Shown here piece by piece: positions 44,006 to 51,269 of a stretch of 64,000 nt of DNA. Source of the DNA: Kaistia terrae (GTDB lineage: Bacteria > Pseudomonadota > Alphaproteobacteria > Rhizobiales > Kaistiaceae); the NCBI RefSeq assembly GCF_026344005.1, contig NZ_JAPKNH010000001.1:1-64000 (forward strand), read 5' to 3'. The notes beneath the pieces were generated by a model. That model saw nothing but the letters and a program-made list of their open reading frames with translations, ran no database searches and was not told where the DNA came from. The stretch's first letter is position 1. Each line of letters opens with the position of its first letter. A program made the translations under genes and the position numbers.

Positions 44006-44387
44006 GCGGTTCGTTCGAAGCGGGAGATTGCATCGCCGGTCCCGAATGCGCGATGGCGTCGCGCGCCTCGGCGATGACGGGTCGGATCTCTTTCATGGCC
44101 AGGGAAGCGATTGGCCAGAGCAGGTCGAGCTTTCCGGTTCGCACCGCCTCGCGGACGGCGTCCTGCGCCGCGGCGGCCTTCCGGTCAAGCAGCGTCGCCA
44201 GTCGATCGAGCCGCACGCGGTCGCTATGACCGGCGGCGGTCGCGAGCACATGCCTCTGGTGTTCCGGCCTCCAGGCCAGAACGCCGTCGACGAGGTCGAG
44301 CCGGTGCGGCAATGTCTCGAGAAGCAGCGCCAGATCCTCGGCGTGATTCAGATAATTGCTTTCCGGCGGCGCCGGCCCGAACTGCAT
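43908..44387 (-). CDS. Uncharacterised protein with repeat-encoded C-terminus
   Basis: The 159-residue protein has a helical body ([42 protein letters not shown]) and a C-terminal tail of HDRLAP-like hexapeptides. The tail is encoded by the same 18-bp array that encodes the N-terminus of the NUDIX gene in another frame. The two genes overlap by up to 98 bp. I know no family for the body. The ATG at 44387 has GGGAG upstream. Confidence 0.65.
   Translation of the reverse strand: MQFGPAPPESNYLNHAEDLALLLETLPHRLDLVDGVLAWRPEHQRHVLATAAGHSDRVRLDRLATLLDRKAAAAQDAVREAVRTGKLDLLWPIASLAMKEIRPVIAEARDAIAHSGPAMQSPASNEPHDTLAHRDPLAPHDRLAPHDRLARHDRLARTA
43920..44009. repeat. 18-bp tandem repeat, five copies, in a gene overlap
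   Basis: Units at 43920, 43938, 43956, 43974 and 43992 share GGCAAGGCGGTCATGGGG-like sequence; the last two are degenerate. Because 18 is a multiple of 3, copy changes keep both reading frames. One minus-strand frame gives MTALPP hexapeptides (NUDIX N-terminus), the other HDRLAP (C-terminus of the upstream protein). Confidence 0.9.
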
Positions 44388-44526
44388 GCGTGTCTCCCAG
44401 GATGCGATAGCGGCACGCGACATCGCAAATACGCGGCGAGAAAATGATACGATGCTGATCGTTAGCGGTGCTTCCTTACGAAGTCTTTACCAAAGCGCCG
44501 CGGCGGCCTGAGTTGGAGAAATTTGG

Positions 44527-45270
44527 ATGTGTGGACGCTACGCCCTCGCGGTGCAGCCGGAGGATGTCGAAGCCGAATTCTCGATGATCCGCATCGAGTG
44601 GTTTCCTCCGCGCTACAACATTGCGCCGACGCAGCCGATCCTGATCGTGCGCGGCGAAAGAGGGCAGCGGCGGCCGGCGCTGGTGCGGTGGGGGCTGATC
44701 CCGTCATGGACCAAAGACATGGCCGCCATGCCGCTCCTGTTCAATGCCCGCTCGGAAACGGCGGCCGAAAAGCCGGCCTTTCGCGGTGCCTATCGCCATC
44801 GGCGGTGCCTGATTCCGGCGACGGGCTTTTATGAATGGCGCAAGGACGCCAACGGCCGGAAGCAGCCCTTCTATCTGCAGCCAGCCAGCGGCGGCGTCAT
44901 CGCCTTTGCCGGGCTCTGGGACGAGTGGGCTGACGACAAGGGCAACATCATCGATACGGCGACGATCCTGACGACCGCCGCCAATCGCGAGCTGGCGCCG
45001 ATCCATGAGCGGATGCCGGTGGTGGTCCGCCGGGAGCAATATGATCTTTGGCTCGGTCTCGACGCCGAAAGAGACGCGAATGCCGGGCAGGTGCTGTTGC
45101 CGCCACCGGATGGCACCTTCGAGCCGATCCCGATCGGCGCCGGCGTCAACAGCTTTCGCAATGATGATCCGGCAATCCAGGCGCGCGCGGTCCTGGACGT
45201 CGTGCCGGAGGCTTCCAGTAAGAAGAAGTCGGAAAAGCCAGTCGATAGCGGGCAGCTCAAACTATTCTGA
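44527..45270 (+). CDS. SRAP-domain protein (HMCES/YedK family)
   Basis: SRAP proteins crosslink to abasic sites in single-stranded DNA through Cys2 and shield them. The 247-residue protein has the expected MCGRYAL start, NARSETAAEKPAF, the active-site Glu in GFYEWRKD and the His in HERMPVVV. GGAG lies before the ATG, and processing of Met would expose Cys2. It is on its own, divergent from the NUDIX pair. Confidence 0.95.
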   Translation: MCGRYALAVQPEDVEAEFSMIRIEWFPPRYNIAPTQPILIVRGERGQRRPALVRWGLIPSWTKDMAAMPLLFNARSETAAEKPAFRGAYRHRRCLIPATGFYEWRKDANGRKQPFYLQPASGGVIAFAGLWDEWADDKGNIIDTATILTTAANRELAPIHERMPVVVRREQYDLWLGLDAERDANAGQVLLPPPDGTFEPIPIGAGVNSFRNDDPAIQARAVLDVVPEASSKKKSEKPVDSGQLKLF

Positions 45271-45376
45271 CCACGACAAGAGGCGGGCGGCCGGGTTTCT
45301 AGCGTGACGACGAGGGCGTCGTCGCCTAAAGCTTCCCGGAAGTCCCGCCGCATCCCGTCTGCCCGAAAGCCTGCCA

Positions 45377-45997
45377 ATGACCGAAATTCTCCAGCCTGCC
45401 ATCGAGGGCTTTCTTCTTGGCGGGAGTTTGATCGTCGCCATCGGGGCGCAGAACGCTTTTGTGCTTCGGCAGGGTTTGGCGCGACGTCATGTCTTTCCGA
45501 TCGCGACCTTCTGCTTCCTGGCGGATGCTCTGCTGATCGCGGCCGGCGTCGGCGGCCTGGGCTCGCTGGTTCAGGCGATGCCGCGCCTTCTGTTCATCGT
45601 GACGCTGGCCGGGGCGGCGTTCCTGACCGTCTACGGTGCGATGGCGATCCGGCGCGCCTCCCAGATCGAGGGGCTCTCGGTAGTCGGCGCGGCGGAATCA
45701 CGGCTCGGACCGGCGTTGGCAACGGTCGCTGCGCTCACCTTCCTCAATCCGCATGTCTATCTCGACACCGTCGTGCTGCTCGGTTCGCTGTCGGCGCGGC
45801 ATGCGGGGGAGGCGCGGCTCGCCTTCGGGCTCGGCGCGATGATGGCGTCCTGCGTCTGGTTCTATGCGCTGGGCTATGGCGCCCGGCTGCTGGCGCCGCT
45901 GTTTGCCCGGCCTATCGCCTGGCAGATCCTCGACATCGTGATCGGCCTGGTGATGTTTTCGATCGCCGCGTCGCTGCTTTGGCAGGCGTTTGGGTAA
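45377..45997 (+). CDS. LysE/ArgO-family amino acid exporter
   Basis: A 206-residue membrane protein with six hydrophobic segments and the family N-terminus FLLGGSLIVAIGAQNAFVLRQGL plus the LTFLNPHVYLDTVVLLGSLS block. Members export lysine or arginine. No regulator of the LysG/ArgP type is adjacent. The start has a weak ribosome site. Confidence 0.9.
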   Translation: MTEILQPAIEGFLLGGSLIVAIGAQNAFVLRQGLARRHVFPIATFCFLADALLIAAGVGGLGSLVQAMPRLLFIVTLAGAAFLTVYGAMAIRRASQIEGLSVVGAAESRLGPALATVAALTFLNPHVYLDTVVLLGSLSARHAGEARLAFGLGAMMASCVWFYALGYGARLLAPLFARPIAWQILDIVIGLVMFSIAASLLWQAFG

Positions 45998-46170
45998 CGC
46001 CGGCCAGCTCGCCATATCCCGTCGTGGTATCGCGCGGCCGCCCGGCAACAGGCAAGGCAGCCACTATCGAGCGATCCGGCCACACCGGAGTCGCAAAGAC
46101 CACGCCACAGCGTTGCCGCTGTTGATTTTCGAAAAGATTCGGCGAGACAACCTTCAGGTCGTCTCGGAGA

Positions 46171-46356
46171 TCAATCCCGATCGCTGGGTGTCAGAGCAGC
46201 ATGCATCTGGTCAGACTTCTGCTGTTCCAGCTTCTTTTTCTGCAGGATCGCCGCGACGATCTCGGGGTTGCCGAGTTCGCCATACTTGGCCTGCAGGTCT
46301 TGATCCATCTCGCGTTGAGCTTTGGATCGGAAGGGGGGGTGCTTCAAAGTGGTCAT
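46171..46356 (-). CDS. Small conserved-looking protein, unknown
   Basis: The 61-residue sequence (MTTLKHPPFRSKAQREMDQDLQAKYGELGNPEIVAAILQKKK ...) is charged and helical and looks like a real small protein. An in-frame extension to 46443 or beyond is possible but unlike protein sequence. No Shine-Dalgarno sequence decides the start. It lies between the exporter and DUF1499 genes on the opposite strand. Confidence 0.5.
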   Translation of the reverse strand: MTTLKHPPFRSKAQREMDQDLQAKYGELGNPEIVAAILQKKKLEQQKSDQMHAALTPSDRD

Positions 46357-46592
46357 GACAGTCTCGAAATCCTGAGCGTTTCCGCCGGATGCCGTACCGA
46401 TCTTTGCCGGCTGGCACCCGAGGATGCGCGTATGAAATTCCATTATGGCGGATTCGTGGTTTATAAAATGGTTAAAGAGCCACGCCTGAGGACAATGATT
46501 GTTAAAGGAGTTTGCAGGATAGGAATGCCCGCTGGCTGCGCTAGACTTGTCGTCCCAAGTTCCCGGAAGCAGCGTGGCTGCGGAGAGACAGC

Positions 46593-47411
46593 ATGACCGC
46601 GCGCCCTTTCGAGCGTCAGGCCAGGACCGCTCGGTGGTCATTGCGCCTCGCGCTGCTCCCGATCCCCCTCCTGATCGTCGCCGCGGTTATGCATCGCTAT
46701 GGGCAGATCGACACCGCGCCGCTCTTCATCGTGATCGCCATTGCCTGGGCGCTCGCCCTGGCGGCGTTGGTGCTGGGTGGGCTGGCGATGCACGCCATCT
46801 GGAAGGACGGGCTGCTCGGCTTCGCGCCGGCTCTGACCGGTTCGCTGCTGGCCATCGCCACGCTCGCCATGCCGGGGCTCGTGGTGGAAGAGATGATCCG
46901 TCTACCGCGCCTCGCCGATATTTCAACCGATACGATCGATTCGCCGGTCCTCGGCCTTGTGGCGCCGAACGCGCTGGCCGCCCGAGATCCACTCGATAAC
47001 ACCGAGCAGGCCGCGGCCTATCCCGATATCCTGCCGCGCCACTATCCGCTGTCGCCGGAACGGGTTTTTGACGCGGCAATGGCGCTGGTCGTTTCGCGGG
47101 GATGGGTGGTCGGGTCTGTGACGTCGCCGGACCTGGAAAACACCGATGCGTCCATCGAGGCCGTCGCCAGGACGCTGGTCCTTGCCTTGCCGGTCGATGT
47201 CGCGATCCGCATCCTGGCCGATGATGACGGCTCGCTGGTCGACATGCGCTCGGCATCGCGGATCGGTGCGCATGACCTGGGCGATAATGCCCGCCGAATC
47301 CGCTCGTTTTTCCGTGATCTGGACGCGGCGCTGCAGGGCGTTACCGAGCCGGCGGAAGCTGACGAATCCGACCTGCCGCCCTTGCCGCCGGCTTCACCCC
47401 GACCGCGCTGA
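46593..47411 (+). CDS. DUF1499 membrane protein
   Basis: The 272-residue protein has three N-terminal membrane helices (about 17-33, 45-66, 76-95). A DUF1499 domain follows (PLSPERVFDAAMALVVSRGW ... DVAIRILADDDGSLVDMRSASRIGAHDLGDNARRIRSFF). The function of DUF1499 is unknown. GGAGAGA stands before the ATG. Its stop touches the stop of the convergent MBL gene. Confidence 0.85.
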   Translation: MTARPFERQARTARWSLRLALLPIPLLIVAAVMHRYGQIDTAPLFIVIAIAWALALAALVLGGLAMHAIWKDGLLGFAPALTGSLLAIATLAMPGLVVEEMIRLPRLADISTDTIDSPVLGLVAPNALAARDPLDNTEQAAAYPDILPRHYPLSPERVFDAAMALVVSRGWVVGSVTSPDLENTDASIEAVARTLVLALPVDVAIRILADDDGSLVDMRSASRIGAHDLGDNARRIRSFFRDLDAALQGVTEPAEADESDLPPLPPASPRPR

Positions 47412-48326
47412 TCACACCGGCTCGAAGATGCCGTCCAATGTGACGCCATTTGGCGCGCGTAGCCTTTCCCGCGCGACCAGATCTTCCAGATGCGCAAGCA
47501 CGGAGAGCGCGGCGGCGCCATGCAGCGCCTTTGGCGTTTCGCGGTAGATGGCGGCGACGACCTCGGCGATCGTCCGGTCGCCACGACCGATGCGGTGGAC
47601 GATAGCCACCTCGCGCATGCGCCGATGCGCCTTCAACCCGCGAACGAAGGCGGGTGCGTCCTCGACCGGACCGCCATGGCCGGGCAGGTAGATCGTCTCG
47701 GGCCGCTCGGCCAGCCGGTCGAGCGAGGCCATATAGTCGGCCATCGAACCATCGGGCGGCGCGACGATGGTTGTCGCCCATTTCATCACATGGTCACCGG
47801 AGAACAGCAGGGGCGTGCCCTCCAATGCGAAGGCCAGATGGTTCGCCGCGTGACCGGGGGTGGCGATCGCCGTCAGCGCCCAATCGCCGCCATCGATCCG
47901 CTCGCCATCGACCAGCGCCCGGTCGGGCACGAAATCCATGTCGCCGCTGGCATCCATCCGGTTGGTTTCGCCTGTTGCCAGCGGTCTCGCCAGCCGGTGC
48001 GGGCCTTCGCCAAGCAGGGTCGCGCCGGTTCGCGCCTTGAGGCGTGCCGCGCCCGGCGAGTGGTCGCGATGCGTGTGGGTGATGATGATGTGGCGGATCC
48101 GCTCGCCTTCGGTGGCGCGCAGCAGCGCTTCGATATGGGCTGGATCGTCCGGGCCGGGATCAATGATCGCCACGTCGCCGTGCCCGACAATGTAGCTGTT
48201 GGTGCCATGAAAGGTGAACGGTCCGCCATTGGGAACCGTCATGCGGCGGACCTGATCGCCAATCGGGACGGCGCAGCCATAGGCGGGATCGTAGTCGCGT
48301 TCGAAGGATATGGAAGCCATACGCAT
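47412..48326 (-). CDS. Metallo-beta-lactamase-fold hydrolase (LACTB2-like)
   Basis: A 304-residue MBL hydrolase with HTHRDHS (HxHxDH), the later ligands in TPGHAANHLAF and FSGDHVM, and a C-terminal winged-helix-like extension typical of the LACTB2/glyoxalase II-like group. The substrate could be an RNA or a thioester; this cannot be settled from sequence. It converges with the DUF1499 gene. Confidence 0.87.
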   Translation of the reverse strand: MRMASISFERDYDPAYGCAVPIGDQVRRMTVPNGGPFTFHGTNSYIVGHGDVAIIDPGPDDPAHIEALLRATEGERIRHIIITHTHRDHSPGAARLKARTGATLLGEGPHRLARPLATGETNRMDASGDMDFVPDRALVDGERIDGGDWALTAIATPGHAANHLAFALEGTPLLFSGDHVMKWATTIVAPPDGSMADYMASLDRLAERPETIYLPGHGGPVEDAPAFVRGLKAHRRMREVAIVHRIGRGDRTIAEVVAAIYRETPKALHGAAALSVLAHLEDLVARERLRAPNGVTLDGIFEPV

Positions 48327-48385
48327 GAGCTAGCGGCATAGGCGAGACGGTTCAAGCACCTGGCTCGAATTCCAACCCCGGATGC

Positions 48386-48413
48386 GAAAACGCCCCGGCA
48401 AAGGCCGGGGCGT
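48386..48413 (-). terminator. Intrinsic terminator of wrbA
   Basis: On the minus strand ACGCCCCGGC pairs with GCCGGGGCGT (48404-48413 with 48390-48399) across a 4-nt loop, followed by TTTT. It lies 47 bp after the wrbA stop. Confidence 0.85.
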
Positions 48414-48459
48414 CTCCAAGCGCCACGCCGGAAGGCGGACGCGGCAGCTTTGGTGCAGC

Positions 48460-49077
48460 TTATGCCGGCTGCAGGACCTTGCCGGCAACCTTGGCGGCGA
48501 TGGCGGCGACATGGGCGCCCTGGTACCGGGCAGCCTCGAGCTCGATAGCCGAAGGCTGGCGGCTGCCGTCACCATCGGTGATGGTCGAGGCACCGTAGGG
48601 CGAGCCGCCCTTCACTTCTTCGACGCCCGTCTGGCCCTGGAAGGCGTAGGGCAGGCCGACATAGGCCAGGCCGTGATGCAGGAAGGTCGGGATGAAGCCG
48701 AGGATGGTCGACTCCTGGCCGCCATGCTGGGTCGCCGACGAAGTGAACATCGAGCCGACCTTGCCGACGAGCTGACCCTTGGCCCACAGACCGCCGGTCT
48801 GGTCCCAGAAATTGCGCATCTGCGAGGCGACCGTGCCGAAGCGGGTGCCGGCGCCGACGATGATCGCATCGTAGTCCGCCAGATCGGCCGGGGTGGCGAT
48901 CGGAGCTGCCTGGTCCATCTTGTAATACGATGCCTTGGCGACTTCATCGGATACCAGCTCGGGCACACGCTTGATGTCGACCTTGGCGCCGGTGGAGCGG
49001 GCGCCTTCCGCGACGGCTTCCGCCATCTGCTCGATGTGGCCATAAGCGGAATAATAGAGAACGAGAACCTTGGTCAT
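48460..49077 (-). CDS. wrbA: NAD(P)H:quinone oxidoreductase WrbA
   Basis: A flavodoxin-fold quinone reductase of 205 residues that protects against redox cycling. It shows the FMN-binding [47 protein letters not shown] and the [17 protein letters not shown] signature of WrbA. GAAGG lies before the ATG at 49077. It is monocistronic with its own terminator. Confidence 0.95.
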   Translation of the reverse strand: MTKVLVLYYSAYGHIEQMAEAVAEGARSTGAKVDIKRVPELVSDEVAKASYYKMDQAAPIATPADLADYDAIIVGAGTRFGTVASQMRNFWDQTGGLWAKGQLVGKVGSMFTSSATQHGGQESTILGFIPTFLHHGLAYVGLPYAFQGQTGVEEVKGGSPYGASTITDGDGSRQPSAIELEAARYQGAHVAAIAAKVAGKVLQPA

Positions 49078-49262
49078 TGGGTAGCCTTCCTTCATTTGCA
49101 CCGCAGCATATTTCGGCTGCCCATGCATTTTTTGAAAGACGACTCCTGGTGAACAGTCTGTCTATGCACGGATATGCGTTGACGTGCTGCTAGCAAGCCC
49201 TTGCGGCAGAGGTTGCTTCGCCTATGCTTCGGCATCTTTCGTGTGTCGATAGTGGAGGGGAC

Positions 49263-50186
49263 ATGCTCGATAAGGATTTCGTGGTCTATGACGACCGCTT
49301 CAAGCGCCTGGCGATGGGGAACGTGCACGTCGAAAAGCTGGCGGAGGGTTGCCGCTGGGCTGAGGGACCCGCTTACTTTCCGGCCGGCAAGTATCTGATC
49401 TGGTCGGATATTCCGAACGATCGGCTGATGCGCTACGACGAGACCGATGGTTCCGTCTCGGTTTTTGCCACGCCTTGCAACAACCAGAATGGCCACACGG
49501 TCGATCTCGAGGGGCGTCTCGTCGCCTGCGAGCATCTCGGCCGCGCCGTCACCCGCATCGAGCATGACGGCTCGCGAAAAGTTCTTGCCGATCGTTTCGA
49601 AGGCAAGAAGCTGAACGCGCCCAACGACGTCGTCGTCAAGTCGGACGGCTCGATCTGGTTCACCGATCCGAGCTACGGCATCGACGGCGAATATGAGGGC
49701 GACAAGGCCGAGTCCGAGATTGGCGCCTGCAACGTCTATCGTATTGACCCGGCCACCGGCGCTGTCACGGCCGTCATCACCGATATGGTGCGCCCGAATG
49801 GCATCGCCTTCTCGCCGGATGAGTCGATTCTTTACGTGGCCGACACCGGCGCCACGCACAAGGCCGATTGCTCGCCCGATATTCGCGCCTATCCGGTCGC
49901 GGCCGACGGCAAGTCTGTCGGCTCGGGCCGCACCTTCGCCACCAGCGACATCGGCCTGTTCGATGGTTTCCGGGTCGACATCAGCGGCAACATCTGGAGC
50001 TCTTGTGGCGACGGCGTGAACTGCTATGCGCCGGACGGCGTCCTAATCGGCAAGATCAGGATTCCGGAAGTGGTGGCCAATGTCGAGTTCGGCGCCCGCA
50101 AGCGCAACCGCCTCTACATCTGCGGCACGACGAGCCTCTATGCCGTCTACCTCAACACCCAGGCGGCGAAGCGGCCGAAGGCGTAG
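49263..50186 (+). CDS. SMP-30/gluconolactonase family hydrolase
   Basis: A six-bladed beta-propeller lactonase (307 aa). The metal-binding pattern includes EGCRWAEGPAYFP, LNAPNDVVVKSDGSIWFTDP and VRPNGIAFSPDESILYVADTG. Members hydrolyse sugar lactones. The substrate is unknown. GGAGGGG stands before the ATG at 49263. Confidence 0.9.
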   Translation: MLDKDFVVYDDRFKRLAMGNVHVEKLAEGCRWAEGPAYFPAGKYLIWSDIPNDRLMRYDETDGSVSVFATPCNNQNGHTVDLEGRLVACEHLGRAVTRIEHDGSRKVLADRFEGKKLNAPNDVVVKSDGSIWFTDPSYGIDGEYEGDKAESEIGACNVYRIDPATGAVTAVITDMVRPNGIAFSPDESILYVADTGATHKADCSPDIRAYPVAADGKSVGSGRTFATSDIGLFDGFRVDISGNIWSSCGDGVNCYAPDGVLIGKIRIPEVVANVEFGARKRNRLYICGTTSLYAVYLNTQAAKRPKA

Positions 50187-50205
50187 GTCTTTCTGGATTT
50201 AACGC

Positions 50206-50231
50206 GGATCCCGGGTACGCCCGGGATCCGG
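50206..50231. repeat. REP-like palindrome, GGATCCCGGG type
   Basis: CGGATCCCGGG (50206-50216) and CCCGGGATCCG (50221-50231) form an 11-bp stem with a TACG loop, 20 bp after the lactonase stop. It is a variant of the family repeated at 53693-53719. Confidence 0.8.
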
Positions 50232-50272
50232 TTGTCCTGCTTCCGCATAGACGGTCGGCAACCCGGCTGAGT

Positions 50273-50298
50273 GGATCCCTGCTTTCGCAGGGATGACG
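50273..50298. repeat. REP-like palindrome, left of GIY-YIG gene
   Basis: TGGATCCCTGCTTTCGCAGGGATGAC-type copy (written in two halves: TGGATCCCTGC and GCAGGGATGAC around TTTC). It ends 13 bp from the stop codon of the nuclease gene. Confidence 0.9.
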
Positions 50299-50311
50299 GT
50301 AGAGCGAGTTG

Positions 50312-50599
50312 TTACAACGCGATCGTGTCGTACAGGTCGAGCCAGTTCGGATTATTCCGCTCGATCAATTCGATCTTCCAGGACCGCTTCCAAAGCTTCA
50401 TCTGCTTTTCGCGACCGATTGCCGATTCCATCGTGTCATGGATCTCGCGGTAGATCAGCGTCTTGACGCCGTAGCGTTTGGTGAACCCATCAAACAGGCC
50501 CTCTCGATGTTGCCAGACGCGTTGCGGTAGATTGCTCGTCACTCCAATATAGAGGGTGCCATTGTATGAACTTGCGAGAATGTAGACGCAGGGAGTCAT
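50312..50599 (-). CDS. GIY-YIG nuclease-domain protein
   Basis: A 95-residue single-domain GIY-YIG protein of the UPF0213/YhbQ type. It carries VYILASSYNGTLYIGVT (the GIY and YIG strands), the catalytic Arg in PQRVWQHR and the Glu in ESAIGREKQ. Small stand-alone members are widespread and their function is unclear. The ATG at 50599 has no Shine-Dalgarno sequence. The frame continues upstream to an ATG that lies inside the flanking palindrome. Inverted REP-like copies flank the gene on both sides. Confidence 0.88.
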   Translation of the reverse strand: MTPCVYILASSYNGTLYIGVTSNLPQRVWQHREGLFDGFTKRYGVKTLIYREIHDTMESAIGREKQMKLWKRSWKIELIERNNPNWLDLYDTIAL

Positions 50600-50630
50600 G
50601 CAATTAAGGATTGCAGAATTACCCTCAGTC

Positions 50631-50656
50631 GTCATCCCTGCGAAAGCAGGGATCCA
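50631..50656. repeat. REP-like palindrome, right of GIY-YIG gene
   Basis: GTCATCCCTGC and GCAGGGATCCA around GAAA; the exact inverse of the copy at 50273-50298. It lies 31 bp upstream of the nuclease start. Confidence 0.9.
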
Positions 50657-50745
50657 TCCAGCCGAAGCATAGGGAAGTCTGGTGCTGGCGCCCTAATGTG
50701 AGAGGAGCGCCGCAAAGTTCCGCGACGTGGCGAAAGTCGGCATTC

Positions 50746-51171
50746 TCAATGCCTGTCGTGCAGGCACGAACCGTGGTCGCCCAGCACCTCGATGACCCGG
50801 CATTCGGCGACGCGGCCGTGTTCGCCTTCATCGACCATGCGCTGCACTTCGGAGCGGAGCGCGGTCAGCCTGGCGATCTTCTCGTCGATCTCGGCCAGAT
50901 GGCTGCGCGCAATCACATCGACATCGGCGCAGGAACGGTCCGGCTGGTCGGAGAGCGTCAGCAACTGTCGGATCGCCTCGACTTCAAACCCCAGTTCCCT
51001 TGCGTGCCGAATGAAGCGCAGCCGCTGTACCGCAGCAGCGTCATAGCTGCGCCGATTGCTGTCGGTGCGCGCCGGCGAGGGCAGCAGACCGACCTCTTCA
51101 TAATAGCGGATGGTGGGAACCTTGATGCCGGTCTCGCGAGAAACCGTGCCGATCGGAACCGTCCGGCTCAT
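50746..51171 (-). CDS. MerR-family heavy-metal regulator (CadR/PbrR/ZntR-like)
   Basis: A 141-residue MerR activator with the N-terminal winged HTH (IGTVSRETGIKVPTIRYYEEVGLLP), the dimerisation helix and metal-binding cysteines C81, C124 and C136 with nearby histidines. Three cysteines in these places fit the Cd/Pb/Zn sensors better than the copper sensor CueR. It is divergent from the P-type ATPase gene and should twist that gene's over-long promoter spacer when metal is bound. Confidence 0.9.
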   Translation of the reverse strand: MSRTVPIGTVSRETGIKVPTIRYYEEVGLLPSPARTDSNRRSYDAAAVQRLRFIRHARELGFEVEAIRQLLTLSDQPDRSCADVDVIARSHLAEIDEKIARLTALRSEVQRMVDEGEHGRVAECRVIEVLGDHGSCLHDRH

Positions 51172-51183
51172 GAAAATTACCTC

Positions 51184-51214
51184 TTGATCCTCTAGTTGCT
51201 AGAGCATGTAGGCT
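51184..51214 (+). promoter_or_regulatory. MerR-type operator and promoter of the metal ATPase
   Basis: TTGATC (51184-51189) and TAGGCT (51209-51214) are separated by 19 bp. The spacer contains the perfect dyad CTCTAG-TTG-CTAGAG (51190-51204). A 19-bp spacer with a central dyad is the hallmark of MerR-family promoters, and the dyad resembles known CadR/PbrR sites. Confidence 0.85.
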
Positions 51215-51269
51215 CATTCTCGAAACACGCAAGAGCCTTGCGCCACGAGGCTGAAATCGAGAGCAGATC

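Noticed and set aside
50206-50656. Insertion sequence
   Set aside because: No transposase domain and no target-site duplication that I can see; the GIY-YIG protein is not a known transposase.
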